Part shown: in pieces, positions 7,550 to 17,348 of the stretch
How positions within the stretch are numbered: position 1 is the stretch's first letter
How the letters are laid out: each line of letters begins with the position of its first letter
Assembly (NCBI RefSeq): GCF_000194155.1
Contig: NZ_GL877878.1
Location: 3,240,907 to 3,304,906, forward strand
Direction of reading: 5' to 3'
Length of the DNA stretch: 64,000 bases
Source: Saccharopolyspora spinosa NRRL 18395
Lineage (GTDB): Bacteria > Actinomycetota > Actinomycetes > Mycobacteriales > Pseudonocardiaceae
Translations under genes and position numbers: made by a program
Notes under the pieces: generated by a model
What the model saw: only the letters and a program-made list of their open reading frames with translations
Told to the model about the DNA's origin: nothing
Database searches by the model: none

Positions 7550-8890
7550 TCACGCCAGAGCCTGGACCGCTGTGGGCAGCGGCGGGCTCGGCAACGGCAG
7601 CCCGAGACGACCGCGGAGGGTGCGGTGGCCGTAGTCCTCCTGGAACAGGCCGCGCTCCTGCAGGATCGGCACCACTAGGTTGGCGAAGTTCTCCAGGTCG
7701 ACGACGGTTTCCGCCGGCATGACCGTGAAGCCATCCGCCGCGCCCGCCTCGAACCACGACTGCAGGTCGTCGGCGACCTGCCGCGCGGAGCCCACCAGCA
7801 GCCGATGTCCCGCACCGCCGGCACCGCGCTGGATGAGCTCGCGGGGCGTGCGGGGCCCCTCCGCGATCAGGGCCCGAGTGGCGGAGCTGAAGCCTGCGGA
7901 GAAGGCTCCGCCCGGTACGGTGTCGGGGAGATCGTCGGCGGCTATCGGGTCGTCCGGACCGAATTCGCCGTGCGGCAGGCCGAGGTTCCGGAGTAGCGCA
8001 GCGGTCAGCCGCTCGATCGGCAGGGTCGCGTAAAGCTCCTGTTCCCGGCGTCGGGCTTCCTGCTCGGTTGCCGCGACGAGAACGACCACTCCGAGGGAGG
8101 TCTTCACGTCGTCGGGGTGCCGGCCGGCCGCCGCCGCGCGCCGGCGGATGTCGTCGCGGAAAGCGACCGCCTTCGCACGGGTTTGCGCCACGGTGAACAC
8201 GACATCGGCGAAGCGGCCGGCCAGCGCGAGCCCACCTTCGGAACCGCCTGCCTGAACGACGACTGGCCTCCCCTGCGGGCCCGCCTTGACCGGAAGAGGC
8301 CCGGCCACGGAGAAGAACTCGCCCTCGTGGTCGATCCGGTGGATGCGCGAAGGGTCGGCGAAGCGACCGCGGTCCTTGTCCGCGGTAATCGCGTCAGGTG
8401 CCCAGCCATCCCACAGCCGGGTCACGACTTCGAGGAACTCGTGCGCCCGGCGGTAACGGGTCCGCTTGCCGGGGTGCTCGGTCAGGCCGAAGTTCGCGGC
8501 CGCGGCGGGCGTTCCGGTGGTGACCACGTTGACCGCCGCTCGCCCCTTGGTGACGTGATCGAGGTCCTGGAACCGGCGAGCCAGGTCGTACGGCGAGTTG
8601 TAGGTCGTGGAGCTGGTGATGACCACGCCGAGGTTCGTGGTGATCGCCGCCAGATTTCCCAGGAGCACGAACGGGTCGAGCCCCGTGCCCGGTGCTTCCT
8701 CGATCCCATCGTGTAACGCCGGGGCGTCCCCCAGGAAGACCGCGTCGATCTTCGCGTCCTCGGCGATCCACGCCAGCCGCTGGAAGAAGTCGATGTCCAG
8801 GTAGGACAGCGGATCTGCGTGCGGCAACCGCCAGGCGTGGCGGAAGTGGCCGGGTGTCATCACCGACAGGTTGAGGTGGAATCCCTTCAT
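7550..8890 (-). CDS. NtaA/DmoA/DszA-family FMN-dependent monooxygenase
   Basis: This 446-residue LLM protein has the group hallmarks. The N-terminus reads [20 protein letters not shown]. It is followed by [80 protein letters not shown] and [20 protein letters not shown]. Family members open aminopolycarboxylate, dimethyl sulfide or dibenzothiophene sulfone substrates with FMNH2. Its ATG overlaps the stop of the preceding LLM gene (ATGA), so the two are translated together. In this operon an organosulfur substrate is the likely target (inference). Confidence 0.85.
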   Translation of the reverse strand: MKGFHLNLSVMTPGHFRHAWRLPHADPLSYLDIDFFQRLAWIAEDAKIDAVFLGDAPALHDGIEEAPGTGLDPFVLLGNLAAITTNLGVVITSSTTYNSPYDLARRFQDLDHVTKGRAAVNVVTTGTPAAAANFGLTEHPGKRTRYRRAHEFLEVVTRLWDGWAPDAITADKDRGRFADPSRIHRIDHEGEFFSVAGPLPVKAGPQGRPVVVQAGGSEGGLALAGRFADVVFTVAQTRAKAVAFRDDIRRRAAAAGRHPDDVKTSLGVVVLVAATEQEARRREQELYATLPIERLTAALLRNLGLPHGEFGPDDPIAADDLPDTVPGGAFSAGFSSATRALIAEGPRTPRELIQRGAGGAGHRLLVGSARQVADDLQSWFEAGAADGFTVMPAETVVDLENFANLVVPILQERGLFQEDYGHRTLRGRLGLPLPSPPLPTAVQALA

Positions 8891-10038
8891 CGTGTCCCTC
8901 TCGATGTGGTGGCTCGGTCTGATCGCCCGGTGTGGTGCCCGGTTCCCACGAGCGGGCGGTCGGCCGGTCGCGCCGAGGACAGCGGTGCAGGTCGCCAGCC
9001 GAGCAGGGGTGCGAGTTCCTGCGCACCGGCGGTGAGCAGGCGGACGTGTTCGTCGAAATCGGGCACCCCGGGGACGAAACTCACCAGCAGGTCGGTGATT
9101 TGGCGCAACGCGGGATCGGCGGCCAGCTCGGCGGCCAGGGCGTCCGGCGGACCAAGCAGTGCGCGGTCGGCCGCCAAGTACTCCTCGACGTCGAGGCCAG
9201 CGACGTCACGCCGAGTGGAAAGCCAACTCTGCCAACGGCGAACGCCGGGCGTGACCAGCCGCACCGCCGTTTCGCGGTCCGGGTGCGGGTAGACGGCTCG
9301 GGAGACCTGCACCCGGGCCTGCCGGTCGGGCTCACGCCAGGCCGCGCGGTAGTCCTCGATCCACCGCGCCTGCTGGTGCTGCGCTTCGCGAACGGTCGTG
9401 CCGCGCCAGCCGGTCGCGCGGGAGAACTGCAGCCCGTCGCCGGCGAGTGCGGCGGCGGCCGCCCCGGCACCGGCCCGTTGCGGATCGCTGGTGGTGGCCT
9501 GCCACAACCGTCGCCGCACGCCGGCGGCGGGCGGGTGGAGCACCTCACCGAGGCTGTTGAGCGCCGTACCCTCCAGCACCTCGTGCAGGCGCGCTACCGA
9601 TTCGTCGAAGAGCCGGTGCCTGTCGGCCAAGTCCTTCCCGAATGCCTCCCAAGCCCCCGGGAAGGGCCCCGACCCGACGCCCAGCTCGAGTCGGCCGCCG
9701 CTGAGCTCATCGAGCGTCGCCGCGTCTTCGGCGACCTTGAGGGGATCCTCCAGCGGGAGCACCAGCACGCCGGTGCCCAGCGCGATCCGGCTGGTGTGCT
9801 CGGCGATGGCGGCGAGCAAGATCAGCGGCGCGGATACGTGCTCATTGCCCTGCCGGAAGTGCCGCTGGATGACCCATCCCGAGTCGTAGCCCAGTTCCTC
9901 CGCGACCGCGAACAACTCGATCGCTTCCCGGTACGCCCGGGCCGGCGGCTGATCATCGTCGAGGTGCAGGAGGAAGCCCAGGCGGAAGGGGCGGCCGTCC
10001 TCGACACCGGCCCCGATCGTCCCAACGAGGTCCGTCAT
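8887..10038 (-). CDS. LLM-class flavin-dependent oxidoreductase
   Basis: This 383-residue bacterial-luciferase-like protein carries [13 protein letters not shown] at the N-terminus, [20 protein letters not shown] and [40 protein letters not shown], a flavin phosphate-binding region, and a C-terminal helical part with [20 protein letters not shown] follow. It belongs to a different LLM branch from its neighbours (alkanal monooxygenase-like rather than NtaA-like). The start is ATG 10038, two bases after the stop of the aldo/keto reductase gene. It overlaps the next gene by four bases. The exact reaction is unknown. Confidence 0.8.
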   Translation of the reverse strand: MTDLVGTIGAGVEDGRPFRLGFLLHLDDDQPPARAYREAIELFAVAEELGYDSGWVIQRHFRQGNEHVSAPLILLAAIAEHTSRIALGTGVLVLPLEDPLKVAEDAATLDELSGGRLELGVGSGPFPGAWEAFGKDLADRHRLFDESVARLHEVLEGTALNSLGEVLHPPAAGVRRRLWQATTSDPQRAGAGAAAAALAGDGLQFSRATGWRGTTVREAQHQQARWIEDYRAAWREPDRQARVQVSRAVYPHPDRETAVRLVTPGVRRWQSWLSTRRDVAGLDVEEYLAADRALLGPPDALAAELAADPALRQITDLLVSFVPGVPDFDEHVRLLTAGAQELAPLLGWRPAPLSSARPADRPLVGTGHHTGRSDRATTSRGTR

Positions 10039-10039
10039 C

Positions 10040-11071
10040 TCAGAGCCTCAGCCCGGTACCGTGCACACCGTGCTCGTCGATCAGGGCCAGCTCTTCCTCT
10101 GTCAGCGGCGGGAATTCGAGCGCCCTGACGTTGTGGTCCAGTTGCCGAACCGAGCTGGCGCCGATGAGCGCCGAGGTCACCTGCGGCTGCCGCAGCACCC
10201 ACTGCAGCGCCAGCTGCGCCAGGGACTGGCCGCGCTGCTCGGCGATCTGGTTGAGGGCGTTGGCCCGCCGCCGATAGGTGTCGTCGATGACGTCAGGTGA
10301 GAGGAACGTGCTGTTCTCGGCGCGCGCACCCGCTGGGATGCCATCGAGGTACTTGTCCGTCAGCAGTCCCTGCGCCAACGGCGAGTAGACGACCAGGCCG
10401 AAGCCGTCCTCGGCGGCCAGCTTGAGCAGACCGTTGTTCTCCGGGCTGCGGTCGAAGATCGAGTACCGGGGCTGGTGGACCAGCAGCGGAACTCCCGACC
10501 GGCGCAGCAGGTCGGCCGCCTCGTGCGCCCGCTCGGGCTGGTAGTTGGAGATGCCGGCGTAGAGCGCCTTGCCTTGCTGCACCGCGCTGACCAGCGCACC
10601 GACGGTCTCCTCCAGCGGCGTGGTCGGGTCCGCGCGGTGGCTGTAGAAGATGTCGACGTAGTCGGTGCCCAGATCGCGCAAGCTGTGGTCCAGCGAGGCC
10701 AGCAGCGACTTGCGCGAGCCGCCCTTCTGGTAAGGACTGGGGCCGATCGGGTTGCCGGCCTTCGTGGACAGGATCAGCTCGTCCCGGTACGGGGCCAGGT
10801 CCTTGCCCAGCACCCTCCCTAACAGCTGCTGCGCGGCGCGGTGCGGCGGGCCGTACCGGTCGGCGTTGTCGAAGTGCGTGATGCCCAGGTCGAAGGCGTG
10901 CAGCACGATATCGCGCTGGGTCTCGTAGGGGTGGTCGGTGCCGAACTTCTGCCACAGGCCGAAGGAGAACGCGGGCAGGTCAAGGCCGGAGTGGCCGGCA
11001 CGCCGGTACTCGATCTTGTCGTAGCGGTCTTCGGCCGCCGCGTAAGTCTTCTCGAAAACGCCGTAGCTCAT
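10040..11071 (-). CDS. Aldo/keto reductase, YghZ-like
   Basis: This 343-residue NADPH-dependent reductase shows the catalytic tetrad in standard context: Asp and Tyr in [12 protein letters not shown], Lys in [11 protein letters not shown], and His in IFYSHRADP. The glyceraldehyde-3-phosphate reductase (YghZ/GpR) subgroup is indicated by [20 protein letters not shown] and by [10 protein letters not shown]. The start at ATG 11071 follows AGGAAGGG; upstream in-frame codons lack a ribosome site. It may reduce aldehydes released when monooxygenases cleave C-S bonds, which would explain its place in this operon (inference). Confidence 0.88.
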   Translation of the reverse strand: MSYGVFEKTYAAAEDRYDKIEYRRAGHSGLDLPAFSFGLWQKFGTDHPYETQRDIVLHAFDLGITHFDNADRYGPPHRAAQQLLGRVLGKDLAPYRDELILSTKAGNPIGPSPYQKGGSRKSLLASLDHSLRDLGTDYVDIFYSHRADPTTPLEETVGALVSAVQQGKALYAGISNYQPERAHEAADLLRRSGVPLLVHQPRYSIFDRSPENNGLLKLAAEDGFGLVVYSPLAQGLLTDKYLDGIPAGARAENSTFLSPDVIDDTYRRRANALNQIAEQRGQSLAQLALQWVLRQPQVTSALIGASSVRQLDHNVRALEFPPLTEEELALIDEHGVHGTGLRL

Positions 11072-11096
11072 GGTTGGATTCCCTTCCTGTTGCCGG

Positions 11097-12137
11097 TCAG
11101 TGGTTGCTCGTGCGGCCGCGGCGGAGCGCCGTCGGCTGCAGCGACGGGGTGTCGTGGCCGGTGTCCCGCTCGACGAAGTGCGTGCCGGGGTCGACGATCT
11201 CGTCGATGCGGTCGAGGACGTCCACACCGAGTTCGACGGTGGCGGCTTTGAGGTACGCCTCCAGGTGGTCCAGCGTGCGCGGGCCGATGATCACGCTGCT
11301 GACCGCCGGGTGGTTGAGCGCGAACGAAACGGCCAGCTCGACCACTGCCAGGCCGTTGTCCTCCGCCAGCCGGGCCAGCGCGTCGGCGGCGGCCAGCTTG
11401 CGCTGGTTGCGGTCAAGGCTGATGTCGAACCGGCCGGGGACGAGGTCGGCGCGCGCCGACTCCGGCTGCTCGCCGCCGACGCGGTACTTCCCGGAAAGCC
11501 AGCCGGCGGCAAGCGGACCGTAGCTGAGCACGCCGACGCCGTACTTGCGCACGACGGGGAAGACCTCGCGCTCGGCGCTGCGAATGAGCGGGGAGTACGG
11601 CAGCTGCTCGGTGTGCGGGGCGATGAGCCGGTGTTTCTCGGCCAGCCAGTGCGCCTCGACGAGCTGGTGCGCCGGGAACACCGACGTGCCGTAGTAGCGG
11701 ATCTTGCCCTGCTTGATCAGGTCGTTGAGGGTCTGCAGCGTCTCCAGCAGGTCGGTGTGCGGATCCGGCCGGTGCGCCTGGTAGAGGTCGATGTGGTCGG
11801 TGCCGAGCCGGCGCAGGCTGTCCTCCACGGCGCGGAGTATCCAGCGTCGGGAGTTGCCCGCGTGCTGGGGGTTGTCGCCGATCTGGCCGTGGAACTTGGT
11901 GGCGAGGAAGACGTCGTCGCGGCGGCCCTTGATCGCCTTGCCCACGATCTCCTCGGACCTGCCCTGGGCGTAGATGTCGGCGGTGTCGACGGCCGTGATC
12001 CCGGCATCCAGGGCGGCCCGGATAATCCTGGTGCTCCCGCTTTCCTCCTGCCAACGGCCGAAGTTCATGGTGCCGAGCGTCAGCGGCGTGACGAGGACGC
12101 CGGTGCGGCCGAGTGCGCGGTTGACCTCGATGGTCAT
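11097..12137 (-). CDS. Aldo/keto reductase
   Basis: This 346-residue protein belongs to the AKR superfamily. The Asp/Tyr pair lies in AVDTADIYAQGRSEEIVG, Lys in VFLATKFHGQIG, His in IDLYQAHRPDPHTD, and the C-terminal NADPH-binding part in VIIGPRTLDHLEAYL. It differs from its neighbour in subgroup (closer to the YajO/general stress type). ATG 12137 follows AAAGGAAC. It is separated from the upstream SfnB-like gene by a perfect 23-bp tandem duplication. Two non-identical reductases in one sulfur-type operon suggest two different carbonyl products. Confidence 0.87.
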   Translation of the reverse strand: MTIEVNRALGRTGVLVTPLTLGTMNFGRWQEESGSTRIIRAALDAGITAVDTADIYAQGRSEEIVGKAIKGRRDDVFLATKFHGQIGDNPQHAGNSRRWILRAVEDSLRRLGTDHIDLYQAHRPDPHTDLLETLQTLNDLIKQGKIRYYGTSVFPAHQLVEAHWLAEKHRLIAPHTEQLPYSPLIRSAEREVFPVVRKYGVGVLSYGPLAAGWLSGKYRVGGEQPESARADLVPGRFDISLDRNQRKLAAADALARLAEDNGLAVVELAVSFALNHPAVSSVIIGPRTLDHLEAYLKAATVELGVDVLDRIDEIVDPGTHFVERDTGHDTPSLQPTALRRGRTSNH

Positions 12138-12146
12138 CGGGTTCCT

Positions 12147-12192
12147 TTCGGTCGATTCGTCGGGTGGCTTTCGGTCGATTCGTCGGGTGGCT
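12147..12192. repeat. Perfect 23-bp tandem duplication
   Basis: The 23 bases starting TTCGGTCGATTCGTCGGG at 12147-12169 are repeated exactly at 12170-12192. They fill the short gap between the SfnB-like gene (whose stop begins in the second copy) and the aldo/keto reductase. This looks like a recent slippage duplication that lengthened the intergenic space. Confidence 0.9.
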
Positions 12193-13442
12193 CAGAACAG
12201 CCCGGTCGTCGGCGGCTCCTCGCCGGTCAGGTGGTACGCACCAGCCACTGCGGCTTTCCACTGCCGTGGGTTGTGGTTGGCGACCGTGCGGGCGTTGCGC
12301 CAGTGCCGGTCGAACCCGAGGTCGCGGTTGGTGATCGAGCCCCCTCCGACGTCGAAGAGCAGCTCGGCGGCGCGCAGCGCGGACTCGACGGCGATCACGC
12401 CGGTCTGCGCCACGGTGACGGCGGCCTCCGCGCCCACGGCTCGCGCCTGCAGTCCGGCCAGGCCGCGCACGCCCGCCAGTGCTTCGGCGGCGAACAGCAC
12501 CGCCGCGCGGGCTGCCTGCGCCCGGGCGGCAATTTCGCCCACCGTCTCGCGCACGTACGGGTCCTCGACGCTCTTGTCGGCTGTGCTGTGCTTGATCGGT
12601 CGCGCTTTCTCTCGGGCGAACCAGACGGCGTCGTCCAGCGCTGCTGCGGCGATGCCCGCTTCCACCGCCGCCAGGTAGAGCTGGGCGAAGGATCCCAGCC
12701 ACGGGCTGTCGAACCGGGTGTTGTCGCGGACCTCGACTTCGTCCGCGTCGACCCGCACGTTCACCAGCCGCGTGGTACCGCTCGCGGTGAGCCGCTGGCC
12801 GACGGCGTCGAAGTCGTCGAGCCGCTGCACGCCCTCGCGATCCACCGGCACCGTGAAGCCCAGCACCGTCCCGTTCTCGTCGCGGGCCAAGCCCGAGAAC
12901 CACGAGGCGTAGAGCCCACCGGTCGAGTAGTACTTCTCCCCGTTGATGACGTACCCGTCGCCGACGCGCCGGATGGTGGTGTTGACCGTTCCGCTGGCAC
13001 CGCCGGTGCGCTCGTTGGCGGTGCCAGCGAAGAGGTCGCCGTTGCGCAGCCGCTGCAGCGTCACCGCCCGGTTCGGCAGATCGCGCAGGGTCGCCACCCG
13101 GTTGGCGACGAGGAAGCTGCTTCGCAACGCCTGCGCCACGTTGGAATCGGCCCTGGCGATGGCCATCACCAGTTCGGTCAAGTCCCGCAGCGAGCCGCCG
13201 GCACCACCGTCCTCCGCCGCGATGCCGACCAAGGTGATGCGCTGCCCGGCCAGCGCCCGGACGTCTTCGAAGGCGTACTCGCGGGCTCGTTCCCGCGCGC
13301 CGGCACAGGCTCCGATGCGCTGCAGGATCGGGGAAATCGCAGTGCGGATGCTTTCGGCTGTGAACCGGGTGGGTGTGGGAAGCCGCCCAGCGCGGGGCTC
13401 GGTCGCGGCGGCGGGTCCTGTGTCCACCAGTTCGGCACTCAC
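12192..13442 (-). CDS. SfnB/DszC-like flavin-dependent oxidase (acyl-CoA dehydrogenase fold)
   Basis: This 416-residue protein has the acyl-CoA dehydrogenase fold. Helical N-domain: ILQRIGACAGARERAREYAF. Substrate/flavin region: ANERTGGASGTVNTTIRRVG and NGEKYYSTGGLYASWF. C-terminal helices: FDVGGGSITNRDLGFDRHWR and ARTVANHNPRQWK. The terminal RHWRNARTVANHNP is a hallmark of the SfnB/DszC subgroup, which lacks the acyl-CoA dehydrogenase glutamate and acts as an FMNH2 oxidase on sulfur or related heteroatom compounds. GTG 13442 overlaps the preceding stop (GTGA). Confidence 0.85.
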   Translation of the reverse strand: MSAELVDTGPAAATEPRAGRLPTPTRFTAESIRTAISPILQRIGACAGARERAREYAFEDVRALAGQRITLVGIAAEDGGAGGSLRDLTELVMAIARADSNVAQALRSSFLVANRVATLRDLPNRAVTLQRLRNGDLFAGTANERTGGASGTVNTTIRRVGDGYVINGEKYYSTGGLYASWFSGLARDENGTVLGFTVPVDREGVQRLDDFDAVGQRLTASGTTRLVNVRVDADEVEVRDNTRFDSPWLGSFAQLYLAAVEAGIAAAALDDAVWFAREKARPIKHSTADKSVEDPYVRETVGEIAARAQAARAAVLFAAEALAGVRGLAGLQARAVGAEAAVTVAQTGVIAVESALRAAELLFDVGGGSITNRDLGFDRHWRNARTVANHNPRQWKAAVAGAYHLTGEEPPTTGLF

Positions 13443-14410
13443 CTCAGCACCTCCGCGGCCTCGCGCAGGCCGAACGCGGCCCGCAAGGTCGGTGGGGACG
13501 AGTCGGCAGCAGCGTCCGCGATCTGCGGGACCAACCCACGCAGCACGGTCACCACGTCCTCGGCGCCACCCGTGGGTACCAGTTCGAAACCATCCAGCCG
13601 GTGCTCGTCAGCCCAGGCGCGGAGCTCATTACCGACGGCTGCGGCAGCCGGGTCGTCCGTGGCGACCTCGACACGGCCGAGCAGCGCGACGTCCTCCCGG
13701 GAACGGCCGGCTCGCCGCAACGCCACCGTGAGCGCGGCGTCGGCACCGGCGGCGCGCTCACGGTCCACCACGACGACATCCGCGGACCGCGCCACCGCGG
13801 TCGGGTCGAGGGCCCCGAGATCTGCCACGAGAACAGGGCGTCCTTGCGCCGACGAGGGACCGTCCAGGGGGCCCGCGACGCGGTAGAAGGCGGCTTCGTG
13901 GTTGATCGGCTCGATGAGCGCGTCGTCGGCGACGAGGCCCGACTCCTGGTCGCCGATCAGCGCCGCGCGCGGGAAGGACTCCCACAACCGGGTCAGCACC
14001 AAGGCGTACTCCGCCCAGCGCTGGGCGGGATCGGTCGCGCTGGGGGCCGGGACGGTTGCCTCGCTCACCTCGTCGCCGCCGCCCGCGCTCAGGGCGACAC
14101 CGGTTCGGCCACCGGCGGCCCGGTCCAGCGAGAGCACCCGGCGCGCGGCGTTGTAGGGCGCGTTGTGGGTCGTCGGGACCTCGGCGACAAAGCCGACGCC
14201 GCCGTGGATGCCGGCGAGGTAGGCGCCTACGACGGTCGGGTCAAGCGTGCGGCCCGCTCCGCCGTCGACGAGCCGGATCGCCGCGACCCCGACCTCTTCG
14301 GCCACCGCCGCGATGGCGGCCGCATCGGCGAGCGAAACCGGCGACGCGCCGTCGACAGGTCCGCCGGTCGCCTCGCCGACCGCGAGGGTGAGCTGGATCG
14401 CCTTGCTCAC
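13439..14410 (-). CDS. Divergent LLM-class protein
   Basis: This 323-residue protein starts at GTG 14410, overlapping the stop of the NtaA-like gene. The LLM barrel is recognisable: AIAAVAEEVGVAAIRLVDGG, FVAEVPTTHNAPYNAARRVL, GGRTGVALSAGGGDE, RWAEYALVLTRLWESFPRAA, GRPVLVADLGA and the C-terminal RLDGFELVPTGGAEDVVTVL. It is about 100 residues shorter than its NtaA-like neighbours. Several blocks are reduced, including the usual QAGGS phosphate-binding loop, which reads VADLGA here. It may be a non-catalytic partner or a narrowly specialised enzyme. It is coupled on both sides by four-base overlaps. Confidence 0.75.
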   Translation of the reverse strand: MSKAIQLTLAVGEATGGPVDGASPVSLADAAAIAAVAEEVGVAAIRLVDGGAGRTLDPTVVGAYLAGIHGGVGFVAEVPTTHNAPYNAARRVLSLDRAAGGRTGVALSAGGGDEVSEATVPAPSATDPAQRWAEYALVLTRLWESFPRAALIGDQESGLVADDALIEPINHEAAFYRVAGPLDGPSSAQGRPVLVADLGALDPTAVARSADVVVVDRERAAGADAALTVALRRAGRSREDVALLGRVEVATDDPAAAAVGNELRAWADEHRLDGFELVPTGGAEDVVTVLRGLVPQIADAAADSSPPTLRAAFGLREAAEVLR

Positions 14411-15672
14411 GAGGAGATCACCTGTCCTTCCTGGTAGGGGTCGAGCAGATGGCGCTCGTGCGCCGCTGCGGGAACTGCGGGAAGACCGAGCCCGAGGTGC
14501 TCGCGCAGGGTCGTCCCGTCGTATTCGGTCCGGAACAGGCCTCGCCTCTGCAGCTCGGGAATCACGTGATCGGCGAAGTCGTCGAAGCCCGACGGCAGCA
14601 CGTCGGGCATCACGTTGAAGCCGTCGGCCGCACCGGCGCGGAACCACGTTTCGATGTCGTCGGCGATCTGCTCCGGCGTCCCTACGACGATCCGGTGGCC
14701 ACCGCCGCCGGAGAGCTTCTTCAACAGCCGGCCGAGCGTCGGTCTCTCCTTCTCGATGATTTCCTTGACAACGCGGTAGAAGCTCTGCGACCCACCGGCC
14801 TCGTCGGGTTGGACGAGCAGCTCGGTCGGGATCGTTTCGTCGTCGCGCCGTCCGTCGAGGGAGATCCCGAGCTGGCCCGCCAACCGGTTCCGGGCGTAGG
14901 CGTCCGGGAGTATGTCGTCCAACAGCTCCCGCCGGGCCTTGGCCTCCGCCTCGGTGCTGCCCACGACGGTGGAAAGCCCCGGCAGCACCACGATTTCCTC
15001 GGGACCGCGCCCGAACTCGGCTGCACCGTTGCGGATCTCGGTGCGGAACGCCCGGGCGTGGTCGAGGTCCTGATCGGCGGAGAAGATCACCTCGGCGACG
15101 CGGGAGGCCAGCCGCCGCCCGTCGCTGGAACCACCGGCCTGGACGACGACCGGCCGGCCTTGCGGGGAGGCGAATTGGGTCCTTCCCGCCCAGTCGGCGA
15201 TGACCCGCTCGGTGAGCTCGGCGGCGCGGCGGTAGCGCGAAGCGTGCTCGGGCTCGCTCGTGCGGCCGAAGTTGCGCGCCGCCACCGATCCCGCCGTGGT
15301 CACCACGTTCCAGCCGAAGCGGCCACCGCTGACGTGGTCGAGGTCGCCGAGCCGGCGCGCCAGTTCGGCCGGGTCGTTGTACGACGACGACAGCGTCCCG
15401 ATCAGACCGATCCGCTCGGTCTGGGCAGCGATGCGCGCCAGAACCGTGGTGGGCTCCAGGTTGTTGCCGGTGCGGTGCTTGATGCTCGGGTCGAGCAGCG
15501 GGCTGTCCGCCAGGAAGACCGCGTCGAGTTTGGCTTCCTCGGCCTTCTTCGCGATCGAGGTGTAGTGCTCGATCCGGTAGCTCGCGGTGCCGTCGGTGTT
15601 CGGGAATCGCCACGACCCGCCGAAGACGCCCGCGTTGAGGATGTTGACGTTGATGTGCAGTTGACGTGACAC
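14407..15672 (-). CDS. NtaA/DszA-family FMN-dependent monooxygenase
   Basis: This 421-residue LLM protein has [100 protein letters not shown] and GAADGFNVMPDVLPSGFDDF. These are full-length family hallmarks. Compared with the paralogue at 7550-8890 it is equally complete but only moderately similar by eye, so the two probably take different substrates. It follows the ABC ATPase gene closely and overlaps the next LLM gene by four bases, placing monooxygenation directly after uptake. Confidence 0.87.
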   Translation of the reverse strand: MSRQLHINVNILNAGVFGGSWRFPNTDGTASYRIEHYTSIAKKAEEAKLDAVFLADSPLLDPSIKHRTGNNLEPTTVLARIAAQTERIGLIGTLSSSYNDPAELARRLGDLDHVSGGRFGWNVVTTAGSVAARNFGRTSEPEHASRYRRAAELTERVIADWAGRTQFASPQGRPVVVQAGGSSDGRRLASRVAEVIFSADQDLDHARAFRTEIRNGAAEFGRGPEEIVVLPGLSTVVGSTEAEAKARRELLDDILPDAYARNRLAGQLGISLDGRRDDETIPTELLVQPDEAGGSQSFYRVVKEIIEKERPTLGRLLKKLSGGGGHRIVVGTPEQIADDIETWFRAGAADGFNVMPDVLPSGFDDFADHVIPELQRRGLFRTEYDGTTLREHLGLGLPAVPAAAHERHLLDPYQEGQVISS

Positions 15673-15683
15673 GCTTTTCCTCC

Positions 15684-17348
15684 TCAGCGCACGCCGGCCG
15701 GGGCGAGCCGGACTCCCGGGATCGCCGCCAGCAGGTCCCGGGTGTACTCGTGCCGCGGCGAGTGGAACACCTGCTCCACCGGGCCGGTCTCCAGCACGAC
15801 ACCGTCTTTCATCACCGTGACGTCGTGCGCGATCAGGCGTACGACGCCGAGGTCGTGGGTCACGAACACGTAGCTGAGCCCGTACTCGGCCTGCAGGTCG
15901 ACCAGCAGCTGCAGGATCTGCGCCTGGGCCGAGACGTCGAGCGCGCTTACCGCCTCGTCCAGGACAAGGACCTTCGGCGTGAGCGCGAGTGCCCGCGCGA
16001 TCGCGACGCGCTGCCGCTGGCCTCCCGAGAGCTGGCTCGGGAGCCGGTGCAGGTAGCTGGCGTCCAGCGCCACCGCCTCCAGCAGCTCGACCACCCGGGC
16101 CGTCCGCTCCTGCTTGCCCGTCGCCAGTCCGAATGCGCGCAGCGGCTCCGCGATGATCCTGCTCACCGTGAAACGCGGGTCGAGCGAGGTGAACGGGTTC
16201 TGGAACACGAACTGCAGATCCCGGCGGATCTCCTGCAGCTGTCCGCGGCGGAGGCCGCCTAGCACGCGATCATCGACGCGCACCGTGCCGCTGTCCGCTG
16301 CGGTGAAGGCGGCCAGGATGCTCGCCAGCGTCGACTTGCCGGCACCGGACTCCCCCACGATCGCGTGCGTCGTTGCCTTCCGCACCAACAGGTTTGCCGA
16401 GTCCAGCGCACGCAGCTCGCCCTGGCCCCGCAGGCGGTAGGTCTTGGTCAGCTCGCGTGCTTCCAGCTCCGTCGGCGCTGCGGCGGGAACCAGCCGGGCG
16501 CCCGATGCCGCTGGGGCCGCGTCGAGCAACCGCCGCGTGTAGTCGTCGGTCGCATTCTCCAGAACCTGGTGCGCCGGGCCGTCTTCCACGATTTCGCCTT
16601 GCCGCATGACCAGAATCCGGTCGGAGCGGTCCAGCGCGACGCCGAGGTCGTGGGTGACCAGGAGAACGCCGATGCCGAGTTCCTCGCGCAGCCGCACCAG
16701 GTGGTCGAGGATGACCTTCTGGACAGTGACGTCAAGCGCGCTGGTGGGTTCGTCGGCCAAGATGATCTTCGGCTTGCCCGCAAGCGCGATCGCGATGAGC
16801 GCGCGCTGCTTCATGCCGCCGCTGAGCTCGTGGGGGTATTGCTGGAACACCCGCTCGGCGTCGTTGAGGCCCGCGGTGCGCAGGCTCTCCAACGCGGCCT
16901 CCTCGTGCTGCGACGCATTCCTCGCAGCGCGCTCGTTGAACCGGACCGCCTCGATCACCTGCTGCCCGATCTTCTTGACCGGGTTGAGCGAGGTGTTGGG
17001 GTCCTGCGGGATGAAGCCCACGTGGTTGCCCCGCACCAGTGCCATCCGCTGATCGTTCCAGCCGGTGACATCGACGCCGGAATAGACGATGGAACCGGAC
17101 CGGATCCGCGCGGAGCTCGGCAGCAGGCCGAGCGCGCCCTGAACCACGGTGGTCTTGCCCGAGCCGGACTCCCCCACCAGCGACACGAACTCGCCCGGCT
17201 CCACGTGCAGGTCGACCCCGCGGACCGCCCTGGTCCACCTGCGGTGTCCGTTGCGGTAGTCGATCGCTAGATCGGTGATCCGCAGCAGCGCGTGGTCATC
17301 CTCCGCCACAGCGGCGGCCGCTCCGGACGCGGTGGCAATGTCGGCCAT
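15684..17348 (-). CDS. ABC importer ATPase, two nucleotide-binding domains fused
   Basis: This 554-residue protein carries two complete ATPase domains of the Dpp/Opp (peptide/nickel) type. In the first, Walker A is at 59-67 (GESGSGKTT), the signature at 175-179 (LSGGM), and Walker B with its Glu at 195-200 (IILADE). In the second, Walker A is at 332-340 (GESGAGKST), followed by LSGGQRQRVAIARAL and VLVLDEAVSALD. The two normally separate DppD/DppF subunits are thus one polypeptide, as in GsiA-type proteins. Its ATG at 17348 overlaps the permease stop by one base. It energises the importer encoded upstream. Confidence 0.92.
   Translation of the reverse strand: MADIATASGAAAAVAEDDHALLRITDLAIDYRNGHRRWTRAVRGVDLHVEPGEFVSLVGESGSGKTTVVQGALGLLPSSARIRSGSIVYSGVDVTGWNDQRMALVRGNHVGFIPQDPNTSLNPVKKIGQQVIEAVRFNERAARNASQHEEAALESLRTAGLNDAERVFQQYPHELSGGMKQRALIAIALAGKPKIILADEPTSALDVTVQKVILDHLVRLREELGIGVLLVTHDLGVALDRSDRILVMRQGEIVEDGPAHQVLENATDDYTRRLLDAAPAASGARLVPAAAPTELEARELTKTYRLRGQGELRALDSANLLVRKATTHAIVGESGAGKSTLASILAAFTAADSGTVRVDDRVLGGLRRGQLQEIRRDLQFVFQNPFTSLDPRFTVSRIIAEPLRAFGLATGKQERTARVVELLEAVALDASYLHRLPSQLSGGQRQRVAIARALALTPKVLVLDEAVSALDVSAQAQILQLLVDLQAEYGLSYVFVTHDLGVVRLIAHDVTVMKDGVVLETGPVEQVFHSPRHEYTRDLLAAIPGVRLAPAGVR

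Noticed and set aside
11072-13886. Very long plus-strand frame opposite the sulfur operon
   Set aside because: It is a high-GC antisense shadow of the minus-strand reductase and oxidase genes: Arg/Val/Gly-rich and without family motifs.
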